Shown in pieces: positions 1 through 7,959 of a stretch of DNA of 49,743 nt. How positions within the stretch are numbered: position 1 is the stretch's first letter; each line of letters starts with the position of its first letter. The position numbers and the translations under genes were made by a program. Below the pieces are notes generated by a model. That model was not told the DNA's origin. It saw only the letters and a program-made list of their open reading frames with translations, and did not search any database. The stretch is from an uncultured Mailhella sp. (GTDB taxonomy: Bacteria; Desulfobacterota; Desulfovibrionia; Desulfovibrionales; Desulfovibrionaceae). The stretch is from positions 1 to 49,743 of the forward strand of contig NZ_CALUWY010000017.1 of NCBI RefSeq assembly GCF_944324615.1. Direction: 5' to 3'.

Positions 1-240
1 TTGTGCACACACGTTCTTTTCGGCCATTTGTCTCGCTGCCATTGTTATCTTTTATATTTAATGAGTCCTGAACCTAGCCTGAGGTGCCGGGGCCTTTTCC
101 CGGGAAAAGGCGTCTGGGGCGGGATGACGGATGGTTCCGGCCGTCTGCGGCGCTCCGGCAGAAGCATGTTTTCATCATAAGAAAGGGCGGGAATATTCCC
201 GCCCTTTTGTCGTGTGCAGAGGCCTGCTGCCGGAAGGGCT
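1..240. other. Gene-free left edge with two palindromes
   Basis: I see no credible gene here. The stretch holds a perfect 20-nt palindrome at 92-111 (GCCTTTTCCC and its complement) and a perfect 26-nt palindrome at 182-207, listed separately as a terminator. The first could belong to a gene that ends outside the window. Confidence 0.5.
182..208 (-). terminator. Bidirectional palindromic terminator
   Basis: AAAGGGCGGGAA is followed directly by its exact complement, giving a long GC-rich stem flanked by A and T runs. It can stop transcripts in both directions. It lies 33 bases past the stop of the minus-strand HPP gene. Confidence 0.7.
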
Positions 241-780
241 CTACCACCAGTAGAGCGGATACCGGCGGGAGCGGGGCAGGTTGTTGACCACAAGGGCGAT
301 GATGAGCATGATGACCGCCCCTGCCAGGCAGGGAACAAGGGCATACCAGTAGCCGAGCTGTCGTATGCCGTCTCCGCCGGTGACGGCGATGAGGGCCGTG
401 GCTCCTCCCGGAGGGTGAAGGGTCTTGGTCAGAAGCATGAGGGCTATGGCCGTGGACACGGCAAGGCAGGCCGCAAGCCAGGTGGTGTCGGGGAAGAGAA
501 GCCCGACACTCACGCCCGTGAGGGCGGAAACCAGGTGTCCGCCCACCAGGTTGCGCGGCTGGGCCAGAGGACTTTGTATGGCCCCGAAGGCCAGTACCGC
601 CGAGGCTCCGAAAGAGCCGATGAGCAGAGGAAAGCCGGTACTGCTTGTGACATGACGTTCCAGCAGGGCAATGAGCCCTATGGCCAGGCTGCTCCCCAGC
701 CAGGAAAGCAGGATGTCGTTCCAGTGACTGCCCGGCGGCGTTTCACCGCCGCCCCGCATCTTGTTCAGAATCCGCAACAT
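241..780 (-). CDS. HPP family integral membrane protein
   Basis: The 179-residue protein belongs to the HPP family, named for a conserved His-Pro-Pro motif. Here the motif reads HPPGGATAL near residue 122. Four hydrophobic segments are visible at roughly 25-40, 50-68, 90-118 and 140-165, so it sits in the inner membrane. Some HPP proteins of chloroplasts and cyanobacteria have been linked to nitrite transport, but the bacterial substrate is generally unknown and nothing nearby suggests one. GGAGAAGG lies 5 bases before the chosen ATG. It is a single-gene unit ending at a palindromic terminator. Family assignment is firm; function is not. Confidence 0.88.
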   Translation of the reverse strand: MLRILNKMRGGGETPPGSHWNDILLSWLGSSLAIGLIALLERHVTSSTGFPLLIGSFGASAVLAFGAIQSPLAQPRNLVGGHLVSALTGVSVGLLFPDTTWLAACLAVSTAIALMLLTKTLHPPGGATALIAVTGGDGIRQLGYWYALVPCLAGAVIMLIIALVVNNLPRSRRYPLYWW

Positions 781-840
781 GTACCTTCTCCGGAATCGGA
801 AGTTTTCGTTCGTCCGGGACTATAGGAAGGTGTGCGGAGA

Positions 841-861
841 AAAGCCGTGCCTTCGGGCACA
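841..861 (-). terminator. Possible terminator after the CAT-like gene
   Basis: A 5-bp stem GTGCC/GGCAC closes a four-base loop at 848-861. On the minus strand it is followed by GGCTTTTCTC. It sits about 125 bases past the CAT-like stop. The stem is short, so this is a moderate call. Confidence 0.4.
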
Positions 862-984
862 GAGGGGCATTTTCTGCGGGGCGTGGAAGATTTTTTCAGG
901 CGGAGCCGCAAAAGCCGGCCTTTCGCCTGCGGGGCGGAAGGCGCGACGTGTACCGGCATGTTCCTGCGCCCGTGTTTTTGCCCG

Positions 985-1611
985 TCACAGGTCGGCGATG
1001 AGTTCCCGGACTTCCCGGGTGAGGCGGCAGGCATGAAAGCCGTCGCAGACTGCGTGATGTACCTGCAGGGCCAGGGGCAGAAGGATGCGTCCTTCCCTTT
1101 CGACATATTTTCCCATGGTGACGATGGGGAAAAAATACTTTCCCGCCCGGGGAAGATACAGGTGGAAGCCCTCAAAGCTTTCCCACGGAATCATGGAAAC
1201 AGGGAAGCTGTTCACGGGAGTCTGCGGTTTTGCCTCAAAGCGCTTCACATCCTTGAACTGTTCGCAGTCGTTGCGGAAGGCCTGAAGAAAGGTTTCATAA
1301 TCGGCGTGATATTCCGTCCAGAGCGTGGAAAAGGTTTCCGTTTCCCTGTGAAACACGGTGTAGCAGGGGTGCAGTCTGTCATAGAAGCCGAGTGTGCCGT
1401 CTTCGCTGAAGGCCATGCGGAATTCCTCATGCCTGTTGATGACGGTGGCAAGGGCGTACAGCATGGAGGGGTACAGTTTTCTTTTGCGCAGCATGAGGCC
1501 GGTGATGTCCATGGAAACGGTCATGCTGTACTGGCAGGGAACCTGAGTAAGATAGTATGTGAAAATTTCGTTGCGCGGCCAGTCGTGCCTGGGGATGATG
1601 GTGAAGGGCAT
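985..1611 (-). CDS. Chloramphenicol acetyltransferase-like (type A CAT) protein
   Basis: The 208-residue protein would transfer acetyl from acetyl-CoA to the 3-hydroxyl of chloramphenicol. The active-site signature HHAVCDGFH is intact near residues 186-194, including the catalytic His and the structural Asp. The upstream SMIPWESFEGFHL stretch matches the Ser-containing acceptor region of true CATs. Length fits the roughly 210-220 residues of the family. I chose the second in-frame ATG because GGAGG lies 6 bases before it but touches the first ATG. The gene stands alone with no mobile-element gene nearby, so it may be an intrinsic chromosomal copy rather than a recent acquisition. Actual resistance is not shown by sequence. 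Confidence 0.85.
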   Translation of the reverse strand: MPFTIIPRHDWPRNEIFTYYLTQVPCQYSMTVSMDITGLMLRKRKLYPSMLYALATVINRHEEFRMAFSEDGTLGFYDRLHPCYTVFHRETETFSTLWTEYHADYETFLQAFRNDCEQFKDVKRFEAKPQTPVNSFPVSMIPWESFEGFHLYLPRAGKYFFPIVTMGKYVEREGRILLPLALQVHHAVCDGFHACRLTREVRELIADL

Positions 1612-1717
1612 GGGCATCCTCCGGGGCAGAAGAGGAGAGAAGCGTCCGGCCGGGCACTTTGCGGAGACGTGCGGCGGAGCAGGCCGGACCGGGCAGGGGC
1701 GGCCTTTTTGTGCCGGG

Positions 1718-2578
1718 CTACAGGGTGGGGCGCTGATAGAAAAGCCCGGCCAGTTCCTGCGTCTTCACCGTATTGATGAAGGAGTGGGGGTCAACCTCCC
1801 GGATGGCGTTGACCACCTTCTTGCTTTCGTCGCTGGAAACCACGGAATAGACGAGGCTGCGCTCATTGAGATGGAAGGAACCTTCCCCCTTGAGAATGGT
1901 CGCTCCGTGCCGGGAGGTGGCGTAGATGACGTCGCACACTCCCTTGGGATTGTCGGTGACGATGAACAGCGTCTTTTTCTGGTAGCGGGTATAGAGGATG
2001 TGCAGAACCTGCGTGGTGGTGTACTGGAAGAAGATGGAATAAAGCGCCTTGTCCCAGCCGAAGGAAAAACCTGCCACCAGAAGCAGCACCACGTTGAAGT
2101 ACAGGATGATGTTCCAGGAATCGATGCCCTTCTTGCGGGAAAGGTAGATGGCGATGAAGTCCGTGCCGCCGCTTGTGGTATCCATGCGCAGGCACAGGCT
2201 TATGGCGAAGCCGTTGATGATGCCGCCGAAAATACTGATGAGCAGAATATCGTAGGTGATGATGTAGGAGGGGATGATGTCCGTGAGAATACCGGTGAGC
2301 ACGATCATCAGGCAGGAATAGAGGGTGAAACGTTTGCCTATGTACCGGAACCCGATATAAATGGGGATCATGTTCAGCAGAAAGTTGACCACCGCAAAGG
2401 AAAGGTGAATATTCAGGAATTTTTCCGAAAGGCGCTGAATGAGAATGGTGAGCCCCGTGGCGCCGCCGGGGTAGAGCCCGCCGGTCTGCACGAAGGTGTT
2501 GATGTTGAGCGCCATAAGGACGGACGCGACGCACACGGCAAGAATAATCTTGAAGTCGTTTTTCAAGCTGAACGTCAT
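1718..2578 (-). CDS. YitT family (DUF161/DUF2179) membrane protein
   Basis: The 286-residue protein has about five to six hydrophobic segments in its first 200 residues. They include the conserved GGxxPGGxTGLTIL loop near residue 30 and the TTSGGTDFIAIYLS stretch near residue 145. A soluble C-terminal domain follows (about 215-280; FIVTDNPKGVCDVIY onward), matching DUF2179. YitT proteins are widespread and their transport substrate is unknown. An open frame continues upstream for about 210 codons, but that part is antisense to the ATPase gene. GAGAGG lies just before the chosen ATG, which begins MTFSLKNDF. Confidence 0.88.
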   Translation of the reverse strand: MTFSLKNDFKIILAVCVASVLMALNINTFVQTGGLYPGGATGLTILIQRLSEKFLNIHLSFAVVNFLLNMIPIYIGFRYIGKRFTLYSCLMIVLTGILTDIIPSYIITYDILLISIFGGIINGFAISLCLRMDTTSGGTDFIAIYLSRKKGIDSWNIILYFNVVLLLVAGFSFGWDKALYSIFFQYTTTQVLHILYTRYQKKTLFIVTDNPKGVCDVIYATSRHGATILKGEGSFHLNERSLVYSVVSSDESKKVVNAIREVDPHSFINTVKTQELAGLFYQRPTL

Positions 2579-2630
2579 GGGCGGCCTCTCGGAAAAGAGT
2601 GATGGGTCTGTTCCCTTCTTTACGGGTTCC

Positions 2631-2663
2631 TGAAAAAATAGCAAGAGGCCCTCGGCGGGCCTC
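2631..2663 (-). terminator. Intrinsic terminator of the metal ATPase transcript
   Basis: GAGGCCC at 2645-2651 pairs with GGGCCTC at 2657-2663 around a 5-base loop. On the minus strand a run of T (2633-2638) follows a few bases later. It separates the ATPase gene from the YitT gene. Confidence 0.7.
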
Positions 2664-2805
2664 CTTATGCGGTGATTCCGGGGTGTTGGGGAAAACAGAC
2701 CTTGCGGCGGAAAAGAGAGGTTGCACAAGCTTGAAGAAGAACATGCGGCCCGGCCGGACCTGCGCGATGTGCCGACAGCCCCGCCTTTTCTGCGGAGGGC
2801 CTGTT

Positions 2806-4683
2806 TCAGCGCCTTTTCCGTGCCGCTTTTCCCTCCCATTTGAGCAGAAGTGCGGAATGAAGGATGACGGCCACGGAACCGGCGTTGTGCACCAGCGCTC
2901 CCGTCACGGGATTGAGCAGGCCGAGAGCGGCCAGAAGGATGGCCGTGAAGTTCAGCAGCATGGAAAAGCTGAGATTGAAGCGTATGGCCGCCATCATGCG
3001 CCTTGCAAGGCGGAAGGCGTGCGGCACCTCGCCTATGCCGTCGCGCACGAGCACAAGGTCGGCCGCATCCACGGCAATGTCGCTGCCCATGCCCCCCATG
3101 GCCATGCCCACATGGGCCTTTTTCAGGGCCGGGGCGTCGTTGATGCCGTCGCCTATCATGCAGACCTTGTCGCGCCGTGCATCCATGAAGCGCAGTTTGT
3201 CCTCGGGCAGGCACTCGGCGTGAACGTCGTCGATGCCGAGACGGCCTGCAATGTGCCGGGCCGCGTTTTCATGGTCGCCGGTGAGGAGCACGGGCGTGAT
3301 GCCGGCATCCTTCAGCGCGCGTACGGTTTCCGCCGCATCCGGCCGGGGCAGATCGGAAAGGGCGATGAAGCCTGCCGCCTCGCCGTTCACGGCCACCCAG
3401 ATGATGGTGCAGCCCTCGCGCACGAAGGCGGCGGCAAGGTCGCGCTCTTCCTGTTGCAGGAGGATGCCTTCCCCTTCAAGAAAAAGGGCGCTGCCTGCAA
3501 GAACGTCGTCCTTTCCCAGAAGGGCGCGCACGCCCCGGCCGGGAAACATGTGAAATTCGTCCACGGCGGGAAGGGGCGCGCTGCTCTGCCCGTTGAAGCT
3601 CCGGATCACGGCCCTGCCCAGAGGATGTTCCGAACGCTGTTCCGCCCCGGCCGCGAGAAGATAGAGCTTTTCCTCGGACAGACGGGGGCTGAAGGAGCGC
3701 ACGGCCGTGACCTGCGGCGTGCCGCAGGTGAGCGTGCCCGTTTTGTCGAAGGCGCAGGTCGTGACATCGGCAAGGCGCTCCAGCGCATCGCCTTCCCGCA
3801 CCAGAATGCCGTGTCTTGTCAGGTTGCCTATGGCCGCCACGATGGCCGTGGGGGTGGCCAGGACCAGAGAGCAGGGGCAGAACACCACGAGAATGGTCAC
3901 CGCGCGTATGATTTCCCCGGTGACGAACCATGTGGCCAGGGCGGCGCTGAAGGCTCCCGCCACGATCCATGTGGCCCAGCGGTCCGCAAGACGCACCACC
4001 TGCGCCTTGCCTGCGTCCGCCGACTGTACCAGCCGTATCATGCGCTGCAGGGAACTGTTTTCCCCGCTCTGCGTCGCCTCCATGTCAAAGGCGCCGAAGC
4101 GGTTCACCGTGCCGCTGCAGACTTCATCCCCCTCATGCTTGTCCACGGGCAGGGATTCGCCGGTGAGCAGGGCCTGATCCACCGAAGTTTCGCCGCTCAG
4201 AATGATGCCGTCGGCAGGAATGGTCTCCCCGGGAAGCACGCGGAGCCTGTCGCCTGCGCGGACGCTGTCGGCCGGGGCCGTGACTTCTCTGCCGTCCACC
4301 AGAAAACGCGCCGTCTGCGGCGAGAGATCCATCAGCTTTTCTATGCCTGCCCGGGCGCGGGCCGTGGTGGCTTCTTCCAGAAGGGCGCCGAGCTGCATGA
4401 TGAAGGCCACTTCCCCGGCCGCGAAATCCTCCCCGATGATGACCGAGGCCACAAGGGCCGTGGCCACCAGCACGTCGGCCTTGATGTCGAATGCCGTGAC
4501 AAGGCCGACCACGGCTTCCTTGATGATGGGCACGCCGCAGAGAAGAATGGCGACCCATGCCGGGTCCACAGGCAGACCGGCCGGAGCGAACATGCTGAAA
4601 AGCAGTGCGATGCCGGAAAGAATGAGACAGATGAGATCCGTTTTGAAATCGTGCCAGAGCGACAGCATATCCTTCGTGGTCAT
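2806..4683 (-). CDS. Heavy-metal P1B-type ATPase
   Basis: The 625-residue pump exports a soft metal cation across the inner membrane at the cost of ATP. Visible motifs are TGES at 174-177, the metal-site CPC at 269-271 (reading CPCSLVLATPTA), the phosphorylated Asp 313 in DKTGTLT, and a late GDGINDAPAL hinge. There is no N-terminal metal-binding domain. The C-terminal membrane pair contains HNAGS. The open frame starts 14 codons earlier, but those codons lie over the operator. CAGGAG is correctly placed before the ATG at 4683. The CsoR-type repressor just upstream has copper-type ligands, so Cu(I) is the leading guess; the CPCS motif does not settle it. Confidence 0.88.
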   Translation of the reverse strand: MTTKDMLSLWHDFKTDLICLILSGIALLFSMFAPAGLPVDPAWVAILLCGVPIIKEAVVGLVTAFDIKADVLVATALVASVIIGEDFAAGEVAFIMQLGALLEEATTARARAGIEKLMDLSPQTARFLVDGREVTAPADSVRAGDRLRVLPGETIPADGIILSGETSVDQALLTGESLPVDKHEGDEVCSGTVNRFGAFDMEATQSGENSSLQRMIRLVQSADAGKAQVVRLADRWATWIVAGAFSAALATWFVTGEIIRAVTILVVFCPCSLVLATPTAIVAAIGNLTRHGILVREGDALERLADVTTCAFDKTGTLTCGTPQVTAVRSFSPRLSEEKLYLLAAGAEQRSEHPLGRAVIRSFNGQSSAPLPAVDEFHMFPGRGVRALLGKDDVLAGSALFLEGEGILLQQEERDLAAAFVREGCTIIWVAVNGEAAGFIALSDLPRPDAAETVRALKDAGITPVLLTGDHENAARHIAGRLGIDDVHAECLPEDKLRFMDARRDKVCMIGDGINDAPALKKAHVGMAMGGMGSDIAVDAADLVLVRDGIGEVPHAFRLARRMMAAIRFNLSFSMLLNFTAILLAALGLLNPVTGALVHNAGSVAVILHSALLLKWEGKAARKRR

Positions 4684-4695
4684 GAACATCTCCTG

Positions 4696-4744
4696 TACCC
4701 ATGGGGGTATGGTCAAAATACCCATAGGGGTATAGGTTTGTCAA
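4696..4744 (-). promoter_or_regulatory. CsoR-type operators overlapping the ATPase promoter
   Basis: Two near-identical palindromes stand between the repressor and ATPase genes: TACCCATGGGGGTAT at 4696-4710 and ATACCCATAGGGGTAT at 4718-4733. The G/C-rich core flanked by TA is typical of CsoR/RcnR-family operators. On the minus strand a consensus -35 TTGACA (4739-4744) and a -10 TATTTT (4715-4720) are 18 bases apart. One palindrome fills the spacer and the other covers the probable transcript start. Metal-free repressor would therefore shut the promoter. Motifs are seen; binding is inferred. Confidence 0.8.
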
Positions 4745-4781
4745 GCACGAAGGAAAACGGCCGTGGATGCGGCCGGAGAAA

Positions 4782-5057
4782 TCAGTGCATGTTGGCGAAG
4801 CGCTCCACGGCCTTGGTGAAGCTGGCGATGGTCTGATCGGCATCGCCGTGTTCTATGCCGTCGCGCACACAGTGGCGGATATGTCCTTCCAGCACCACCT
4901 GTCCGGCCTTATGCAGGGCGGATTTGGCGGCGTTGATCTGGGCAAGGATATCCTCGCAGGGCACGTCCTTGTCGATCATGCGGTCGATGGCCTGCACCTG
5001 ACCGATGATTTTTTTCAGTCGGCGGTGCAGGTTTTCGGAATCCATACATTGTTTCAT
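4782..5057 (-). CDS. csoR: CsoR/RcnR-family metal-sensing repressor
   Basis: The 91-residue, all-helical DUF156 protein binds DNA as a tetramer and releases it on metal binding. Cys34, His59 and Cys63 have the same spacing as the Cu(I) ligands Cys36, His61 and Cys65 of Mycobacterium CsoR. RcnR-type Ni/Co sensors instead have His at the last position, so copper sensing is the better inference. The ATG at 5057 has AAGGAAA about 6 bases upstream, whereas the frame's first ATG has none. The gene ends 98 bases before the ATPase start, and the operator-containing promoter lies between, so the ATPase is the evident target. Confidence 0.87.
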   Translation of the reverse strand: MKQCMDSENLHRRLKKIIGQVQAIDRMIDKDVPCEDILAQINAAKSALHKAGQVVLEGHIRHCVRDGIEHGDADQTIASFTKAVERFANMH

Positions 5058-5126
5058 AGCCGTTTCCTTCTGGGAAGAAGGCATGCGCCTTTTTCCGTTT
5101 GATCCGTCATGCGCTGTTCCGGTGCC

Positions 5127-6593
5127 TTACGAACGTTGTCCTGTTTCCAGGGCGGCCAGTGTCTCCACATGGGGGGTCTGGGGGAAGAGATCCACGGGCT
5201 GTACGGCGCGGATGTGGTAGGCGGGGGCGAGCAGGGCAAGGTCGCGCGCAAGGGTGGCCGGATTGCAGGAAACGAGCACCAGGCGCGGCGGGAGGTGACG
5301 GAGTATGGCCTTTACCGTGTTCTCATCCATGCCTGCGCGCGGCGGATCGGTGACGAGAAGATCCGGCGTTCCCATGCGGGAGAAACAGCGTTCGAGCTTT
5401 GCGGCGTCGCCCGTCTCAAAACGGAACGTGGTTTCTCCTCCGGCATGCAGGGCGTTCTCCCGGGCCAGTTCCACGGCGGGAGCCACCACTTCCAGACCGA
5501 AGATCTGCCGGAAATGCGGGGCCATGGTCAGGGCAAGCCCCCCGGCGCCGCAGTAGATGTCCCAGCAGGTTTCGCCCCATATTCCGTCCGTGCCTCCGGC
5601 AGACATGGAGGAGGCGAGTTCCGCCGCACGGTTGTACAGAAGTTCCGCCGCACGGCTGTTCACCTGGAAGAAGGAATTGTGGTCGAGCCGGAAGCTCACG
5701 TCGCGCCCCTGCAGGTGGAGCGTTTCGGAAATCTGCGTCTCCCCCAGGGTGAAGGCGGTTTCCTCCCCGTAGGCCACGTCGCTTTCGCTCCGGCGTATGC
5801 TGTGCACGAATCCCGTCACGCCGTGGGGGCCTTCCATAAGTTCCTGACCGAGTCTGCGCAGGGTGCCCGCTTCCTGCGGCGAGGGGAGGGTGATGAGTTC
5901 CACGAGGCATCCGCCTGCCAGCGGTTCGCGGATGACGGCAAAGCGCAGGATGTCGTTCTGCCTTACGGAACGGCTGAAGGAGGCGTGGCGCGGCCGGCGG
6001 CCCGTCTGCCGCGCGGCGGCCGCATGAAGGCGGTATTTGTTGCACAGGCGGCGCAGCTCATCGAGCACGGCCATGGTGCGTTCGCTCTGAAGGCGGCATG
6101 CCTTCACTTCCGTGATGCTGCGGGAGGCGCGCTCCCGCAGGCCGAGCAGGGTATTGCCCTCCCTGTCGGCGGCAAAGGCGAACTCCATTTTGTTTCTGTA
6201 GTTCCACTGAGCCTCTTCCCCGCAGGAAAGCACGGGCAGAATCTTCTCTTCGGGCAGATCGAGCCGCCCTATGCGCTGCAGACAGTCGCGCACGATGCGG
6301 CGTTTCCAGTCGAGCTGGAGGGCGTAGGGCATGTTCTGCCACGGACAGCCTCCGCAGCTTTCCCCATGAGGGCAGGGAGAGGGCCTCTCCTCCTTTGCAT
6401 GCTGCAGCACCCCGGCCACTTCGGCCTCGGCCATGCGTTTTTTCACGCCGGTAAGGCGCGCGGCCACCTTCTGCCCGGGAAGTCCCCCCCGGACGAAGAC
6501 GGTCATGCCTTCCGCGCTGCGTCCCACGGCCCTGCCGTCGGCGGAAAGGCCGGAAAGTTCCAGCTCCAGCGTGTCACCCGTATGATATTCCAT
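5127..6593 (-). CDS. rlmD: 23S rRNA (uracil-5-)-methyltransferase, RlmD/RumA type
   Basis: The 488-residue enzyme uses S-adenosylmethionine to methylate C5 of a uridine in 23S rRNA. It begins with a TRAM domain (about 1-60). Iron-sulfur cysteines follow in CPHGESCGGC (about 74-83), with a fourth Cys later in EVKACRLQ. The methyltransferase domain shows FFQVNSRAAELL, the SAM-binding GETCWDIYCGAGG loop, DPPRAGMD and the catalytic Cys in LVSCNPATLARDL. GGGAGA precedes the ATG. RlmD, RlmC and TrmA are hard to separate by eye, but the cluster cysteines and TRAM domain favour RlmD or RlmC over TrmA. Confidence 0.88.
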   Translation of the reverse strand: MEYHTGDTLELELSGLSADGRAVGRSAEGMTVFVRGGLPGQKVAARLTGVKKRMAEAEVAGVLQHAKEERPSPCPHGESCGGCPWQNMPYALQLDWKRRIVRDCLQRIGRLDLPEEKILPVLSCGEEAQWNYRNKMEFAFAADREGNTLLGLRERASRSITEVKACRLQSERTMAVLDELRRLCNKYRLHAAAARQTGRRPRHASFSRSVRQNDILRFAVIREPLAGGCLVELITLPSPQEAGTLRRLGQELMEGPHGVTGFVHSIRRSESDVAYGEETAFTLGETQISETLHLQGRDVSFRLDHNSFFQVNSRAAELLYNRAAELASSMSAGGTDGIWGETCWDIYCGAGGLALTMAPHFRQIFGLEVVAPAVELARENALHAGGETTFRFETGDAAKLERCFSRMGTPDLLVTDPPRAGMDENTVKAILRHLPPRLVLVSCNPATLARDLALLAPAYHIRAVQPVDLFPQTPHVETLAALETGQRS

Positions 6594-6857
6594 GCTTTTT
6601 CTCCCGTTGTGGTCGGGACATCATAGCAGGGCGGGGCGGGAAAGGCAAAAGGGGGCGCATCCGCGCCCCGGCCGTGGAAAAAGGCGTGAAAACGCCGGGA
6701 AACGCGGGGGCATGCCGCGGCATGACGCCCGCCGTGCCCGGGAAACAAAGCCGCCTTCTTCGGCCGCCGCCTTGACTTTTTGCCTTTGTTGGGGGAGGAT
6801 GAATGCTGATTCCGGTATGTTCGCCGGAGGGCAGTCCAGACTTTCGAGGAGCACAGT

Positions 6858-6992
6858 ATGGGAGAACTCATCACCAGCGCCCTGCACTCCACCCCTCAGG
6901 GCTTTGTGGGCGTAGGCTGCATCTTCATTTACTTCGCGGTCATGATCGCCGCCATCATCTATCGTGTCAGGCGCGGCGAACACGTTCACTGA
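6858..6992 (+). CDS. 44-residue single-span membrane peptide
   Basis: The short frame encodes MGELITSALHSTPQGFVGVG, then a strongly hydrophobic segment (about 19-35: CIFIYFAVMIAAIIY), then a basic tail RVRRGEHVH. This is one membrane helix with a positive-inside C-terminus. GAGGAG lies 8 bases before the ATG. A strong terminator starts 19 bases after the stop, so it looks like a complete one-gene transcript. The nearest plus-strand genes are far away, so a partner cannot be named. The composition recalls small accessory subunits of transporters, but that is only a resemblance. Confidence 0.6.
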   Translation: MGELITSALHSTPQGFVGVGCIFIYFAVMIAAIIYRVRRGEHVH

Positions 6993-7008
6993 TGTTTTTC
7001 GCCTGATG

Positions 7009-7048
7009 AAAAAGGAGCCTTCTTCCGCCGGAAGAAGGCTCCTTTTTT
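7009..7048 (+). terminator. Strong bidirectional terminator
   Basis: A perfect 16-bp stem (7011-7026 with 7030-7045) around GCC carries A residues before and a T run after it. It ends the small membrane peptide gene on the plus strand and can also end the convergent unknown gene on the minus strand. Confidence 0.9.
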
Positions 7049-7157
7049 ATGCTGCATGGGGTGTTTTCGGGCCGGATAAGGGCTTCGGAAGCCTGCTTCC
7101 GCGGGCTGCCCGCAGGGGAAAGGCTGTTTCTGCCGGGAGACCCGCCGCGGCGGGGCA

Positions 7158-7553
7158 TCACTGAGGCGTGCAGGGATGGGAGCGGAGGGCGAAGCGCGCC
7201 GTGCCGTCGACCAGAATCTTGTCGAATTCCTCCATGTTGTTTTCCGCCACGTCGCGCAGGGCAAGCAGCAGGGGAATGGCCGTACCCAGCCAGAATTTTC
7301 CGGAAACCATGCCGGAAGACATGCCGCCGTGGGCGTAGGCCTCCACAAAGGGGCGGGCGGTATTGGTCAGGTCTTCGCCGGTTTTTTCCCGGAAGATGCG
7401 GTGCACGTCCACGACGAGTTCATGGGCGCTGTAGGGGAAGGGCGTTTCGGCAAAAGCCTGTTTCATGTCTTCCCAGAGGAAGGGATCGCCGCGCAGGCCC
7501 CAGTGAGGCGGCTGCACCTGGAACATTTCGGAAAGAAAGCGCTGTTCGGACAT
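7158..7553 (-). CDS. Conserved-looking protein of unknown function
   Basis: I do not recognise this 131-residue protein. It is soluble, with no signal peptide or membrane span. It has an aromatic N-terminus (PPHWGLRGDPFLWEDM), a central acidic and charged region, and a Gly/Ser/Met-rich stretch GGMSSGMVSGKFWLG near residue 90. The ATG at 7553 has a consensus GGAGG about 5 bases upstream; the frame's earlier ATG does not. It converges on the 44-residue peptide gene and stands alone. Codon use resembles that of its neighbours, so it is probably real. Confidence 0.7.
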   Translation of the reverse strand: MSEQRFLSEMFQVQPPHWGLRGDPFLWEDMKQAFAETPFPYSAHELVVDVHRIFREKTGEDLTNTARPFVEAYAHGGMSSGMVSGKFWLGTAIPLLLALRDVAENNMEEFDKILVDGTARFALRSHPCTPQ

Positions 7554-7959
7554 AAATCCTCCATACATTGTCATGGCCGGCGTTCATATTGGCCGCAGGC
7601 GGGGGAAAAGTCAAAGAGAGCGGCCGGAAACCGGAATACGGCAGGGGCCGGAAACCTTATATGGGGTCTCGGCGGGCGATGCGCAAGGGGGGAAGCCCTC
7701 TTTTCCGCCTTTTCCCTTCCCGTACGGGCAACGGCTTCTCTATAGCCCCGCATCGGGGGAAAGAAAAGAAGAGTCGGGAACAGGAATGCTCCGGAGGACT
7801 GCTTTTCATGAAGCGTTTTTCGGGGAAAAGCCGCTTCTTCGGAAGGCCCCGGCCCTGCGCCGCGCCGCACCGGAGGCACAGGCCTTTTCCCGGTGCAGGA
7901 TACGAAAACGCGCCCCGCCCGGAATACCGGACGGGGCGCGCCGCATTCATGTGCCGCTC
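7554..7959. other. Non-coding stretch between hydrogenase operon and unknown gene
   Basis: No credible gene. On the minus strand a TTGACT (7609-7614) lies 18 bases from AATATG (7585-7590) and could be a weak promoter for the unknown gene at 7158-7553. The right end holds the hydrogenase terminator. The short frames here are arginine- and proline-rich and lack ribosome sites. Confidence 0.4.
7901..7940 (-). terminator. Terminator of the hydrogenase operon
   Basis: CGCGCCCCG at 7909-7917 pairs with CGGGGCGCG at 7932-7940, with an inner CCGG/CCGG pair. On the minus strand the stem is followed by TTTTCGT. It lies 20 bases past the hndD stop. Confidence 0.75.

Noticed and set aside
92..111. 20-nt perfect palindrome as a recombination or attachment site
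   Set aside because: Only one copy was noticed in the window and no recombinase is encoded; a terminator remnant is simpler.
985..1611. Acquisition of the CAT-like gene on a mobile element
   Set aside because: No transposase, integrase, direct repeats or clear composition shift were seen around it.
1559..4836. Long plus-strand open frames opposite the YitT and P-type ATPase genes
   Set aside because: They mirror high-GC coding sequence of genes with clear families and show no ribosome sites or domains.
6770..6857. Possible riboswitch or promoter before the 44-residue peptide
   Set aside because: A TTGACT and a small CCGG/CCGG hairpin are present, but no -10 at correct distance and no known riboswitch core could be matched.
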